From: an uncultured Chitinophaga sp.
Lineage (GTDB): Bacteria > Bacteroidota > Bacteroidia > Chitinophagales > Chitinophagaceae
NCBI RefSeq assembly: GCF_946479755.1
Contig: NZ_CAMLHC010000004.1
Coordinates: 1-64,000, forward strand
DNA length: 64,000 nt
Direction: 5' to 3'
Shown: piece by piece, positions 10,260 through 18,861 of the stretch
How positions within the stretch are numbered: position 1 is the stretch's first letter
Layout of the letters: each line of letters opens with the position of its first letter
Notes under the pieces: generated by a model
Told to the model about the DNA's origin: nothing
What the model saw: the letters and a program-made list of their open reading frames with translations, nothing else
Databases searched by the model: none
Position numbers and translations under genes: made by a program

Positions 10260-12449
10260 GTGCGTATCATTCCACGTGTCTTGTGCCTTCTGTGCTGCAT
10301 ATCGGTATCACTGGCAGCAAAGGCGCAGCAGCAAAAGAAAAACGAATCGTACCATCTGCGGATCAAGAGAGCCGTTTCGCCCGTGAAAATTGATGGTATT
10401 ATTGATGAACAAGCCTGGCAGGAAGCAGATGCAGCCACCAATTTCCACATGGTGCTGCCGATGGATACAAGCGCCGCCAGATTGCGCACCGATGTTCGCA
10501 TGACCTACGATCAGCAGCATATCTACCTGTTGGTGGAGAGTTACACACCGGATGCCGGTCCATACATGGTGGAATCGCTCAGACGGGATTTTGCTTTCCT
10601 GAAGAATGATAATTTCCTGCTGTTCATGGACCCGTTCGATGATCAGACCAATGGTTTCTCTTTCGGCGCCAACGCCGCGGGGGCGCAATGGGATGGGCTG
10701 ATGTACGATGGTGGTAAAGTAGATCTGAGCTGGGACAACAAATGGACTTCCGTTGTAAAAAACTATAAAGACAAGTGGGTCTTTGAGGCGGCTATTCCTT
10801 TTAAGACCATCCGTTATAAGAAGGGGATCACGCATTGGGGGATTAACTTCAGCCGCAACGACCTGAAAACTACGGAGAAATCGGCCTGGGCGCCGGTACC
10901 GCGGCAGTTTGCCACCGCTTCGCTGGCGTATACCGGCAGCCTCGACTGGGATACGGTGCCGCCTGCTGCCGGTCCTAATATCTCGCTGATACCCTATTTG
11001 CTGGGTGGCATCGCCAAAGACTACGATAAGGGTACGCCTGCTAAGTTTCGCCGGGACGTAGGCCTCGATGCCAAGGTGGCCATCACCTCTTCGCTGAACC
11101 TCGATCTGACGGTCAATCCCGATTTCTCGCAGGTAGATGTAGACAAGCAGGTAACCAACCTGGACCGTTTCGAATTATTTTTCCCGGAAAAGAGACAGTT
11201 TTTCCTGGAGAACGGCGACCAGTTCTCCAATTTCGGTTACAGCACCATCCGTCCTTTTTTCTCCCGGCGTATCGGTCTGGGTGCACCGATCCACTTCGGT
11301 GCACGCTTAAGCGGTAAACTGAATAAAGACTGGCGGCTGGGGGTGATGAACATGCAGACCGGCAGGCAGGAGGAAATAGGACTTCCCGCGCAGAACTTTA
11401 CCGTAGCGGCTTTGCAGCGGCGGGTGTTTTCCAGGTCCAATGTAGGTTTTCTCTTTATCAACAAAGAGTCGCTGAACTACGATCCGTCGAAGGTAGAAGA
11501 CAAACCAGTTTACTCGCGGTATAACAGGAACGTGGGCCTGGAGTACAACCTGGCCTCTTCCAATAATTTCTGGACGGGAAAGGCCATGTTGCTGAAGTCT
11601 TACAGTCCGGGTAAAACAGGGCATGACTTTGCGCACGCCGCCAATCTGCAATATACCAGCAAGGTATGGAATATCAGCTGGCAGCATGAATACGTGGGAC
11701 GTAATTACAACGCCGAAGTGGGTTATGTGCCGCGACAGGGTTATGTAAAGCTGATGCCGCAGGTGACGAGGCTTTTCTTTCCGCAGTCGGGTGTTGTCCT
11801 GAGCCATGGGCCGCAGGTGACCTCCACCTTGTTTATGAATGAGCAATTCCGCCGTACAGACAATGAAAGCATGCTTAATTACGGCATCGTTTTCCGTAAG
11901 CGCAATACCCTCAATATCTGGGCTTCCAACACCTACATCCAGCTGCTGAATCCTTTTGACCCGACCAATACCGGCAAAGACAGCCTGAGGACAGGCACGC
12001 GGCATAACTGGAATACCGTCGGCGCCGATTATGTGTCCAAGCCACAGAGTCTTTTTACCTACGCGTTCTCCGCCCGCTATGGCGGTTACTATGAAGACGG
12101 TACCCGTTTGATGACCAATGCTGAACTGGGATACCGTTTCCAGCCGTATGTGAGTATTGCGCTTAGCGCTAACTACAACGACATCCGGTTGCCACAACCC
12201 TGGGGCAACAATTCTTTCTGGCTGGTTGGCCCCCGCCTCGATGTAACGATGACGAATACACTGTTTTTCACCGGCTTTATGCAGTACAACGAACAGCAAA
12301 AGAACATCAATCTGAATACCCGCTTCCAGTGGCGCTATCGCCCGGCTTCCGATTTGTTTATTGTGTATACGGATAACTATTTACCGGAACCGTTTTATGT
12401 GAAAAACAGGGCGTTGGTGCTGAAGCTGGTGTACTGGTTTAATATATAG
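10260..12449 (+). CDS. DUF5916 / family-9 carbohydrate-binding-like outer membrane protein
   Basis: A roughly 730-residue secreted protein of the Bacteroidota DUF5916 family. After the signal peptide (ending near AAKAQ) comes a CBM9-like beta-sandwich with the typical phrase KIDGIIDEQAWQEA. The DUF5916 part follows, recognisable from VNPDFSQVDVDKQVTNLDRF and LFFPEKRQFFLENGDQF, and then many amphipathic beta strands ending in YWFNI, which suggests an outer-membrane beta-barrel. The start is uncertain: I chose GTG at 10260 because it gives a compact signal peptide; an in-frame TTG at 10224 would add 12 residues. A TATTTTG sequence at 10227-10233 could be the promoter and would favour the later start. 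Function is unknown; proteins of this type often sit near glycan or peptide uptake genes. Confidence 0.8.
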   Translation: MRIIPRVLCLLCCISVSLAAKAQQQKKNESYHLRIKRAVSPVKIDGIIDEQAWQEADAATNFHMVLPMDTSAARLRTDVRMTYDQQHIYLLVESYTPDAGPYMVESLRRDFAFLKNDNFLLFMDPFDDQTNGFSFGANAAGAQWDGLMYDGGKVDLSWDNKWTSVVKNYKDKWVFEAAIPFKTIRYKKGITHWGINFSRNDLKTTEKSAWAPVPRQFATASLAYTGSLDWDTVPPAAGPNISLIPYLLGGIAKDYDKGTPAKFRRDVGLDAKVAITSSLNLDLTVNPDFSQVDVDKQVTNLDRFELFFPEKRQFFLENGDQFSNFGYSTIRPFFSRRIGLGAPIHFGARLSGKLNKDWRLGVMNMQTGRQEEIGLPAQNFTVAALQRRVFSRSNVGFLFINKESLNYDPSKVEDKPVYSRYNRNVGLEYNLASSNNFWTGKAMLLKSYSPGKTGHDFAHAANLQYTSKVWNISWQHEYVGRNYNAEVGYVPRQGYVKLMPQVTRLFFPQSGVVLSHGPQVTSTLFMNEQFRRTDNESMLNYGIVFRKRNTLNIWASNTYIQLLNPFDPTNTGKDSLRTGTRHNWNTVGADYVSKPQSLFTYAFSARYGGYYEDGTRLMTNAELGYRFQPYVSIALSANYNDIRLPQPWGNNSFWLVGPRLDVTMTNTLFFTGFMQYNEQQKNINLNTRFQWRYRPASDLFIVYTDNYLPEPFYVKNRALVLKLVYWFNI

Positions 12450-12500
12450 ATACTACGTTGACGGTTACACGAAGTATTTGAAGTAATGAAATGTGATATA

Positions 12501-12535
12501 AAGGATGGGGGTGTCGCCTCCACCCACCATTCCTT
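12501..12535 (+). terminator. Hairpin terminator after the DUF5916 gene
   Basis: AAGGATGGGGGTG pairs imperfectly with CACCCACCATTCCTT around a short loop, followed by pyrimidine-rich DNA. Confidence 0.55.
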
Positions 12536-12782
12536 TCTCTCATTTCAATCGATTTCCCAATCCCTGTCGTAATCACCCCATTTTCTCCTTTTTCGCCACT
12601 TTTTGTTAATAAGCAGATGTTTAGATCTCGTTAACATTTCAATTCGCAATTCCATCTATCATTGTGATCGTAAAACACAATGGCCGCATCCTAAAAAAAC
12701 TAAAACAGCTCAAAACATCAGAGTTTTCATTTACTATCGTTGTGAATACAACCCCCTGCGGTTTTTACTGTGGGGATTTTTC

Positions 12783-14162
12783 ATGTCCCTAAAATTATCA
12801 TGTATGCAATGTTTCCGAAAACTGTCTTTTATACTTTCAGTAGGATTCCTGATGATGCTGCATCAGGGGGCAGCGCAGACATTTACCACGATCAGCGGAA
12901 GGGTGAAAGGGGGGAACGGGCGACCGGTATCGGTGTTATGGTGGAGTGAACCGGGCGTATCACCGGCAAAAAGCCAGGATGCGCTCATGCAGAAAGATTC
13001 CTTTAGTTTTCAATTACCGGCGGAACCGGTAGCAGCACTGTTTTTCTACCTGGATGCCGGCGGGGCGCATCATTTCTATGGTACACTGCGGCCAGGTGAC
13101 AGTATCTCGCTAACCTTCGCGGAAGACACCCTGGTCCTGTCGGGCCGTGGGGCTGCTGCCTGCCGCGCACAGTATCTCGCCCACAGGGCGCAGGAGCGGA
13201 TACCACGACCGGTAAAAGACGATGCCGCTTCACGGGTGGCATGGTACCGTCAGCAACTGCAGGCGGCGGACAATGTTTTACAGGGGTACCACGACAGTCT
13301 TCCTGCCACTATCTATACGGTGGTGAGGGCCAACGTGCTGGGAGAAACCGCCGCTAAAATGATTGCCTGCCTGTGGCATGCATCACCGGAGGGAATCAGC
13401 CTGGCGCAACAGGCATCGTTATATCAACAGGCCATCCGGCCCTCGTTGCCGGCGGTTGTGCCATCGGATACTACGGCATTGGCTATACGTTATCTGAACT
13501 ATCTGTTACAGAAAGCGGAGGCGGACTACTTTATGCAGCAGCACAGCCAGTGTACAGACCGCGAAATCTATGAATGGATCAAAACGCATTATACGGGCGT
13601 ACTGCGGGATAAGCTGCTGGCCCATCAACTATTACAAAGCCTGGCTGCAGGCGGGCAGCAGGAGGAACTGGCCGGCTGTGCACACGACTACCTGTCCATC
13701 GTACAGCATGCTGCCTGCAAACAAGCCATTGCAGCCAAGTACGGCAAGATCAAAAAGGGCATCAGCAAAGGCATGCCGGCACCGCCTTTCAGTCTGCCTG
13801 ACAGCACCGGAAAGCCCGTTAACCTCAGCTATTTTAATGGGAAAGTAGTGTTGCTGCACTTCTATGACGCTGATGACCAGCTGCTGCCTTCTCTCTCTGA
13901 AATCAATACCTGCTTCAATAGAGAAGAAGTAGTGTTCATTCATATCAATTGTAATAACAACCCCGCACCAAAATATCCCGGTCTGCGGTTGCAGGGCGAT
14001 GGCCAGATAGCGGGCGTGCTCGAACAATACAACATTAGTCGGTATCCTGCCTTGATCGTTGTGGGAAAGAATGGTACCATCTACGCTACCAGGCCCCCGG
14101 ACCCCACTGCCGATCACGGCGCAGCCCTTACGGACATTATCTATGCGGCATTATTGCAGTAG
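12783..14162 (+). CDS. Secreted thioredoxin-fold protein lacking the CxxC active site
   Basis: About 459 residues from ATG 12783, with a signal peptide ending near GAAQ; ATG 12804 is an equally good start. The frame is open further upstream to 12603, but that part has no signal-peptide logic. The N-terminal third resembles the beta domain that precedes TlpA-like redoxins in Bacteroidota, the middle is helical, and the last roughly 130 residues have a redoxin layout (APPFSLPDSTGKPVNLSYF, then GKVVLLHFYDADDQLLPS). Where active TlpA/ResA proteins carry WCxxC, this one has DADDQLLP with no cysteine, so thiol-disulfide chemistry is not expected. A binding or structural role in the periplasm is inference. 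Confidence 0.7.
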   Translation: MSLKLSCMQCFRKLSFILSVGFLMMLHQGAAQTFTTISGRVKGGNGRPVSVLWWSEPGVSPAKSQDALMQKDSFSFQLPAEPVAALFFYLDAGGAHHFYGTLRPGDSISLTFAEDTLVLSGRGAAACRAQYLAHRAQERIPRPVKDDAASRVAWYRQQLQAADNVLQGYHDSLPATIYTVVRANVLGETAAKMIACLWHASPEGISLAQQASLYQQAIRPSLPAVVPSDTTALAIRYLNYLLQKAEADYFMQQHSQCTDREIYEWIKTHYTGVLRDKLLAHQLLQSLAAGGQQEELAGCAHDYLSIVQHAACKQAIAAKYGKIKKGISKGMPAPPFSLPDSTGKPVNLSYFNGKVVLLHFYDADDQLLPSLSEINTCFNREEVVFIHINCNNNPAPKYPGLRLQGDGQIAGVLEQYNISRYPALIVVGKNGTIYATRPPDPTADHGAALTDIIYAALLQ

Positions 14163-14386
14163 CCCCATTTCTCTGCTTATATCCAATATTTTATCTGTTC
14201 CAACGTTTATAAAAAGTACGCAGAACAACCGCATCAGCGCCATTGACCCGCAGCCGATTTTTAGTGAGAAACCCGTTTAAACTCAGTTTACTAATATTTA
14301 TAATAAAATATATATATGGGAAATCTGGTTTAATCATAGTTATTATCGTAAATTCAATATATAACCGTTAAGCCCCTCTATGCCAC

Positions 14387-14668
14387 ATGCCAAAGCGTTA
14401 TTTTGATCGACTACAAACCATTGATTACCTAATCAGGATCAAAGGGACCGGTAAACCCGCTCAGTTAGCCAAGCGGCTTCGTATTTCCGAACGAACACTC
14501 TATGAATTCCTCAAAATGATGAAGGAGTTAGGTGCTCCCATTGAGTACGACCGGTACAAGGAAAGTTATTACTACTCAGAAAAAGGTGGTTTCAACATCC
14601 GGTTCTCTAAGAACCTTGTTACTGCTGCTGGTGCCGTAATGATGCTCCTCCTGATCAATCTCTGGTAA
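14387..14668 (+). CDS. Small stand-alone HTH protein
   Basis: A 93-residue protein whose first 60 residues form a winged-helix/HTH module (LAKRLRISERTLYEFLKMMK) like the N-terminus of DeoR/WYL-type regulators. No effector domain follows; the C-terminus is a short hydrophobic stretch (about residues 78-92). The upstream region is AT-rich. Small HTH-only proteins of this type recur in Bacteroidota. The target is unknown. Confidence 0.7.
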   Translation: MPKRYFDRLQTIDYLIRIKGTGKPAQLAKRLRISERTLYEFLKMMKELGAPIEYDRYKESYYYSEKGGFNIRFSKNLVTAAGAVMMLLLINLW

Positions 14669-15091
14669 AAAGTCGGCGCCCCGGTTCACTTACCAGGTCA
14701 CCGGTAAGTAATCACTGCGCTTCAGCCGCCCCCAGTGGGCCTAAGATTTACGCCGGCGGGTAATTACCTCCCTGCCAGTACGAATCTTTTGTTACATCTT
14801 GAAAAAATGGACAGCCAACAGGGATTCATTCCTGTCCTGTCCATTTTTTTATTAAGCTTAAAATCTTTACAAATGATTCACAAATTCCTGCTTTATTCCC
14901 CTCATATTTACCAAAACGAAAAATAACCCCGTTGGTATCCCCTGCAGGCCCCAACAGGGACCACTATAAAACGACTTTTTTTATAACGCGGTTTAGATTA
15001 GATTTTAGATTACACGCAGGTTTCTCTCCAGTCACCTGCTTATTTCTTATATTTAAGGCAATCTGATCGCAACCACACCAAAACAAATCTT
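14669..15091. other. Intergenic region, 423 bp, with one terminator
   Basis: Contains a clear terminator at 14802-14850 and, near 14995-15013, a short direct repeat (TAGATTAGATTTTAGATTA). No convincing gene: the 63-codon frame at 14735-14926 runs through the terminator. Confidence 0.6.
14802..14850 (+). terminator. Strong intrinsic terminator
   Basis: A 13-bp perfect stem (AAAAAATGGACAG / CTGTCCATTTTTT), with an inner CAGG/CCTG pairing, ends in seven T. It lies 134 bp after the HTH gene and could act in both directions because of the A-run on the left. Confidence 0.85.
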
Positions 15092-15442
15092 ATGTCCCGT
15101 AATTATTTTATGCTTCGCTGCGGTGATCAGCACGAAAAGATACCGTACGACGAACTGCAATACCTCGAAGTGATGAACGACCACATCCTGCTGCACCTGC
15201 AGGATAAACGCCTCGTGACCATGGAAACACTCGACTGGATCATGTCGCAGCTGCCTACATCCGCCTTCCTGCGCGTACATCAGTGGTATGTCGTGGCTTA
15301 CCGCCACATTACCCACCTCGGGGATGATCATGTCATGATCGGCGATGTCAGGATTCCGGTCAACGCCCACGCACTGCTGCCACTGGCAGCCGCCATGACC
15401 GGCAACACACCGGAACTAAATGAACTACCGGATAGCCGTTAG
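15092..15442 (+). CDS. Stand-alone LytTR DNA-binding protein
   Basis: 116 residues that consist almost entirely of a LytTR domain: YDELQYLEVMNDHILLHL, then FLRVHQWYVVAYRHI, then the strand VMIGDVRIPV. In classical two-component regulators this domain follows a receiver; none is encoded here. The gene overlaps the 3' end of the convergent hydrolase gene by 18 bp. The DNA targets are unknown. Confidence 0.85.
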   Translation: MSRNYFMLRCGDQHEKIPYDELQYLEVMNDHILLHLQDKRLVTMETLDWIMSQLPTSAFLRVHQWYVVAYRHITHLGDDHVMIGDVRIPVNAHALLPLAAAMTGNTPELNELPDSR

Positions 15443-16177
15443 GATTTTATCCGCCACCCCGTTGGCATCTTCATCATATGCATGCCCGCCGGGTAATACC
15501 AGCTTCCTGTAATGAGGTATCGTAAGGTCTGCCAGGTTAAAATCTTTCTCCCCGGCCCCGAATACCAGCAGAACAGGCTTGCCGGTTATACGGTTGATCT
15601 CTGCTGTGACGTTCATCCCCTTGCCGGACGAACGTCCCAGCATATCAGAAATATGTACTTCCATATCGGTAAAACGGGAAGGCGATAAAAAAACAACCTG
15701 CGTTACCTGTGCAGATACATCCTCCGGCAACTGATTGTAGATGAAAGGCAACACATCGGCACCCAGGGAATAACCCATCAGGATCACACCATGACTGACA
15801 CTCCAGGCCGACTGGTAGTGGCGGATCAACGCTGCCACATCGGCCGCCGCCTGCTGCGCCGTTTTCTTGTTCCAGAAATATTTCAACGCGTTTAACGCCA
15901 CCACCGGATAGTTGTGTTGCTGAAATGCATCGATCATATTAACGGAAAACTTCTTCATCCCGCCATCACCGGTAATATAGAGGATCAGCGGAGTAGTGCT
16001 GCCCGCCGCCGGCGCCTTTACCTGCACGGGCAACTTGTTCACATTAGTCTGTGCCTTCAGCTGTAAAGCGGAACATAGTAATAATCCCATCAGCCACCAC
16101 CGGCCTGTCTGTAATAAGTCTCTGGTAAGCATATACAAAGATATCTCCTTCCTCCAAATCAAAATCTGTTCCGTCAT
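15425..16177 (-). CDS. VirJ/AcvB-like alpha/beta hydrolase
   Basis: A 250-residue exported protein with an alpha/beta-hydrolase core of the VirJ family. The start of the fold reads LILYITGDGGMKKFS, the nucleophile elbow is ILMGYSLGADVLPF (serine in GYSLG), the acid lies in the strand VLLVFGAGEKD, and the histidine is in LPGGHAYDED. The start codon overlaps the mprF stop in TGATG, which suggests translational coupling; an internal ATG at 16132 gives a shorter, cleaner signal peptide. In Agrobacterium the related AcvB hydrolyses lysyl-phosphatidylglycerol made by LpiA, an MprF relative. The same pairing here points to periplasmic turnover of aminoacyl-phosphatidylglycerol. Confidence 0.8.
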   Translation of the reverse strand: MTEQILIWRKEISLYMLTRDLLQTGRWWLMGLLLCSALQLKAQTNVNKLPVQVKAPAAGSTTPLILYITGDGGMKKFSVNMIDAFQQHNYPVVALNALKYFWNKKTAQQAAADVAALIRHYQSAWSVSHGVILMGYSLGADVLPFIYNQLPEDVSAQVTQVVFLSPSRFTDMEVHISDMLGRSSGKGMNVTAEINRITGKPVLLVFGAGEKDFNLADLTIPHYRKLVLPGGHAYDEDANGVADKILTAIR

Positions 16178-18762
16178 CAGGGCTGCATTACCTTGCTCAG
16201 GGCCGCCGGCAACTGGATCAAATCAAAATCGTGCTCGTAAATCAAATATTTGTTGGTCCACATGGTGGCATATTTGTCCTTGAACTCGCGCAACCCCTGG
16301 TAATGACGGAAGAAACGGAGTTTTTCATAGGCGTACTTTACCATCTTTTCTGCTGTATTCTCCGGTTGACTGATACCGGACATCGGCACCATCCCCAGGT
16401 TGAGGTATTGCAGGTCTTTGGCCTGCGCATCCTGTATCAGCGCAATGATCAGCGCATCCATCACCCCACCGGGCGCATCGGTACGCTTGCGGATCAGGTC
16501 ATAGGTGCATTCCCCGGGCGCATAATCAGGAATAATATTAAGAAACGCAGCAATCTTACCATCGGCATCCGTAACCGTGATCACGTCCTGGTCCTGCATA
16601 GCCGCCGCGTCGAAAAGCCCCTGGGAAAACGTCATCTCTTTGACTTCATATTGCGCCAGCCACTCATCGCTGACTTCCTTCAGGGCCGATAACATAGCCG
16701 CCGATTGCGGCGCAGCATGCAACCGGGTCACATAACCTTTGTTAGCCAGACTGTTGAGCGCATTACGCAGTGATTTTTTATCCTTGCCACTCAGCGTAAA
16801 GTCACGGATATCCATAATGGCTTCCTGCCCGATCAGCATTTTTTTCTTCTTCAGCTGACTGAAATAATAAGTGCTGTCTTCATCTACCCGGTAAAAAGCA
16901 GGCCGCAGGCCCATCTTTTTGCATTGGTGTTCAAACTCTTCGAGCAATAACAGTTTATTGTCTTCGCTGCACACCGGTTCTTCCAGTACAATGGCGAAAC
17001 TACTGGCTACCCGGTAAGCGATAAAACCTTCATACCGGTCCGATACATACAGTATCTTGTCGCCTCCCACCTTAAAATAATCCATCGGCGAGTCTCCATA
17101 CTGGCTCAGGTAGAACCGTGCTTTCTCTGCAGAACTATTGTTATGTTCAGATACATGCAGGTAAGGCCGGATAATGGTATAAAATAAGAAAGCCCATGAA
17201 CTCACGCCCAACACCCGGATGGCCGACATAAACTCCCGGGCAAACCGCGTTACCGGTTGTAAGCCATCGTCTTCCAGCAGCATAAAACAGTGAAACGCAT
17301 GGCGCAGGGATTGTTGCCATGTAAAGTCAATACCAAAATGCCGCACGTTCAGGAAATAAAACCCGATGGTCCCGAAAAACAACACCAGCAGGAAGGTAGC
17401 AACGGCTGTAACGACGCCGATGTTCACCAGTTGCGGGTTGCTTTTCACCCGGTACTGCCGGGCGGTGACCAGCAGCAGGATACTGGTCACCAGCGCAAGG
17501 CTGGCCTCTTCATAGTCCAGCGCTTTGCCGATGTGCCCCAGCACAGATATCAGCGATACCGATAACGCCACGATCCACGCACTGCGCAGCCCTCTGAAAA
17601 GAAACGTGGCGGTGACCAGCAGCACCAGTCCCGAAAATACTACCAGCAAATTGGAAGCATGAATGGACGTGCCGGGAATATAGGCCCGCAGCAGGTGCAT
17701 ACGGTAGGCTAACGGTGGCGTAAGTACGGAAAAAATATTGACCATGCCCAACAGGAAAATCAGGATGGGCGGCAGCAGCCGCAGCACCAGGTCGCGGCCT
17801 TTTAGCGCAAACGCCACCATACCGGCTGCCAGCGGCAGCCAGAATTCAAACAGGCGGAACAACAAGGTGATTTCCAGCGCCTCCAGCGTGCTATAGCCAT
17901 AGTTGCTGAGCAGGTAGGCGAGAGATAGCTCAATGGCGCCGAGGCCCCGTAAAAAGGGAGAGATGATCAGAAAGATAGTGGCCACGATATAGCCCACACA
18001 GGCGGCTTCCAGCGAAGGAGTCACCCCGGTGGCCAGCATGCTCAGGTAGAGATGTGCCACACCGGCCACTTCTATCAGCACAGATGCCAGAATGGTATAG
18101 GTAAAGGCAGGAAGTGACAACCGGAAGGTGAACATTTCATCTACCTTGTGTGCAGTAGCCGGAAAATACCGGATCAGCAGCTGGTAAGCTTTGCCTTTGG
18201 TCTGCATGGACCGTACCAGCGCTACTACCACGCCCAGCAATATGCAGATGGCAGCGAGGCCCCAGCCGGCATCTTTCATGCTACCGGTATGCAGCATGGC
18301 GTACATCACCACCGGAATGCCTACCAGGAAAACAGACAGGATGCCGATAAAGCCGTAAATACCGGAGGCCTGGTGTATCTGCTGTTTATGCAACTGCGCC
18401 CGGCGAAGGCTCTGCGGCACATAGGCCAGCGAACTGATACCGCCGGCCGGCAGAAATACGGATAACAGGTTGCGTTTCAGGAACAGTTCAGTGCCCAGGT
18501 AAGTGCTGAGGCGGGAACCGACAGCCCGGAAGCTGAACACATACATAAGCGCCTGCAGGAGAACGTACACGCCGGTAATGGCGATACCGGTTATCACCCA
18601 CACCCGGTCGGCCCGCTCAATGGCAGGTACCAGGGATTTCAGTTCATGACGCTGGGAACGGAAAAAATAAATAGCTAACAGAATGAATAACAAGGCCAGC
18701 ATCTCCTTCCAGTGGAGCTTGCGCAGAAAAGCTGCAGACAGGATCTTTTTTTCAAAAGGCAT
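16177..18762 (-). CDS. mprF: MprF/LpiA-like phosphatidylglycerol aminoacyltransferase (lysyltransferase) with flippase domain
   Basis: 861 residues, the full bifunctional length. The N-terminal 500 or so residues contain about a dozen membrane segments, as in the MprF flippase half. The C-terminal part (about 540-855) is the DUF2156 GNAT-like catalytic domain, with segments such as KSLRNALN, AAFLNIIPDY and LNLGMVPMSG. The family transfers lysine (or another amino acid) from aminoacyl-tRNA to phosphatidylglycerol, which lowers negative surface charge and raises resistance to cationic peptides. The downstream VirJ-like gene overlaps by one base, so synthesis and hydrolysis of the lipid look coregulated. 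The amino acid used cannot be read from the sequence. Confidence 0.88.
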   Translation of the reverse strand: MPFEKKILSAAFLRKLHWKEMLALLFILLAIYFFRSQRHELKSLVPAIERADRVWVITGIAITGVYVLLQALMYVFSFRAVGSRLSTYLGTELFLKRNLLSVFLPAGGISSLAYVPQSLRRAQLHKQQIHQASGIYGFIGILSVFLVGIPVVMYAMLHTGSMKDAGWGLAAICILLGVVVALVRSMQTKGKAYQLLIRYFPATAHKVDEMFTFRLSLPAFTYTILASVLIEVAGVAHLYLSMLATGVTPSLEAACVGYIVATIFLIISPFLRGLGAIELSLAYLLSNYGYSTLEALEITLLFRLFEFWLPLAAGMVAFALKGRDLVLRLLPPILIFLLGMVNIFSVLTPPLAYRMHLLRAYIPGTSIHASNLLVVFSGLVLLVTATFLFRGLRSAWIVALSVSLISVLGHIGKALDYEEASLALVTSILLLVTARQYRVKSNPQLVNIGVVTAVATFLLVLFFGTIGFYFLNVRHFGIDFTWQQSLRHAFHCFMLLEDDGLQPVTRFAREFMSAIRVLGVSSWAFLFYTIIRPYLHVSEHNNSSAEKARFYLSQYGDSPMDYFKVGGDKILYVSDRYEGFIAYRVASSFAIVLEEPVCSEDNKLLLLEEFEHQCKKMGLRPAFYRVDEDSTYYFSQLKKKKMLIGQEAIMDIRDFTLSGKDKKSLRNALNSLANKGYVTRLHAAPQSAAMLSALKEVSDEWLAQYEVKEMTFSQGLFDAAAMQDQDVITVTDADGKIAAFLNIIPDYAPGECTYDLIRKRTDAPGGVMDALIIALIQDAQAKDLQYLNLGMVPMSGISQPENTAEKMVKYAYEKLRFFRHYQGLREFKDKYATMWTNKYLIYEHDFDLIQLPAALSKVMQP

Positions 18763-18861
18763 GGTAAATGGTACTACTTGATTTTGTTGTCAACCCACAA
18801 AGTTAACCTGCCCTTTTGGTGTAAAGTGCGTATAGCAGAGAGTTTAAGCGTATTTTAATGT

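Noticed and set aside
12603..12782. Upstream extension of the redoxin-like gene (TTG start)
   Set aside because: The extra 60 residues would precede an internal signal peptide and look non-coding; ATG 12783 is preferred.
14735..14926. 63-codon frame after the HTH gene
   Set aside because: It runs through a strong terminator hairpin.
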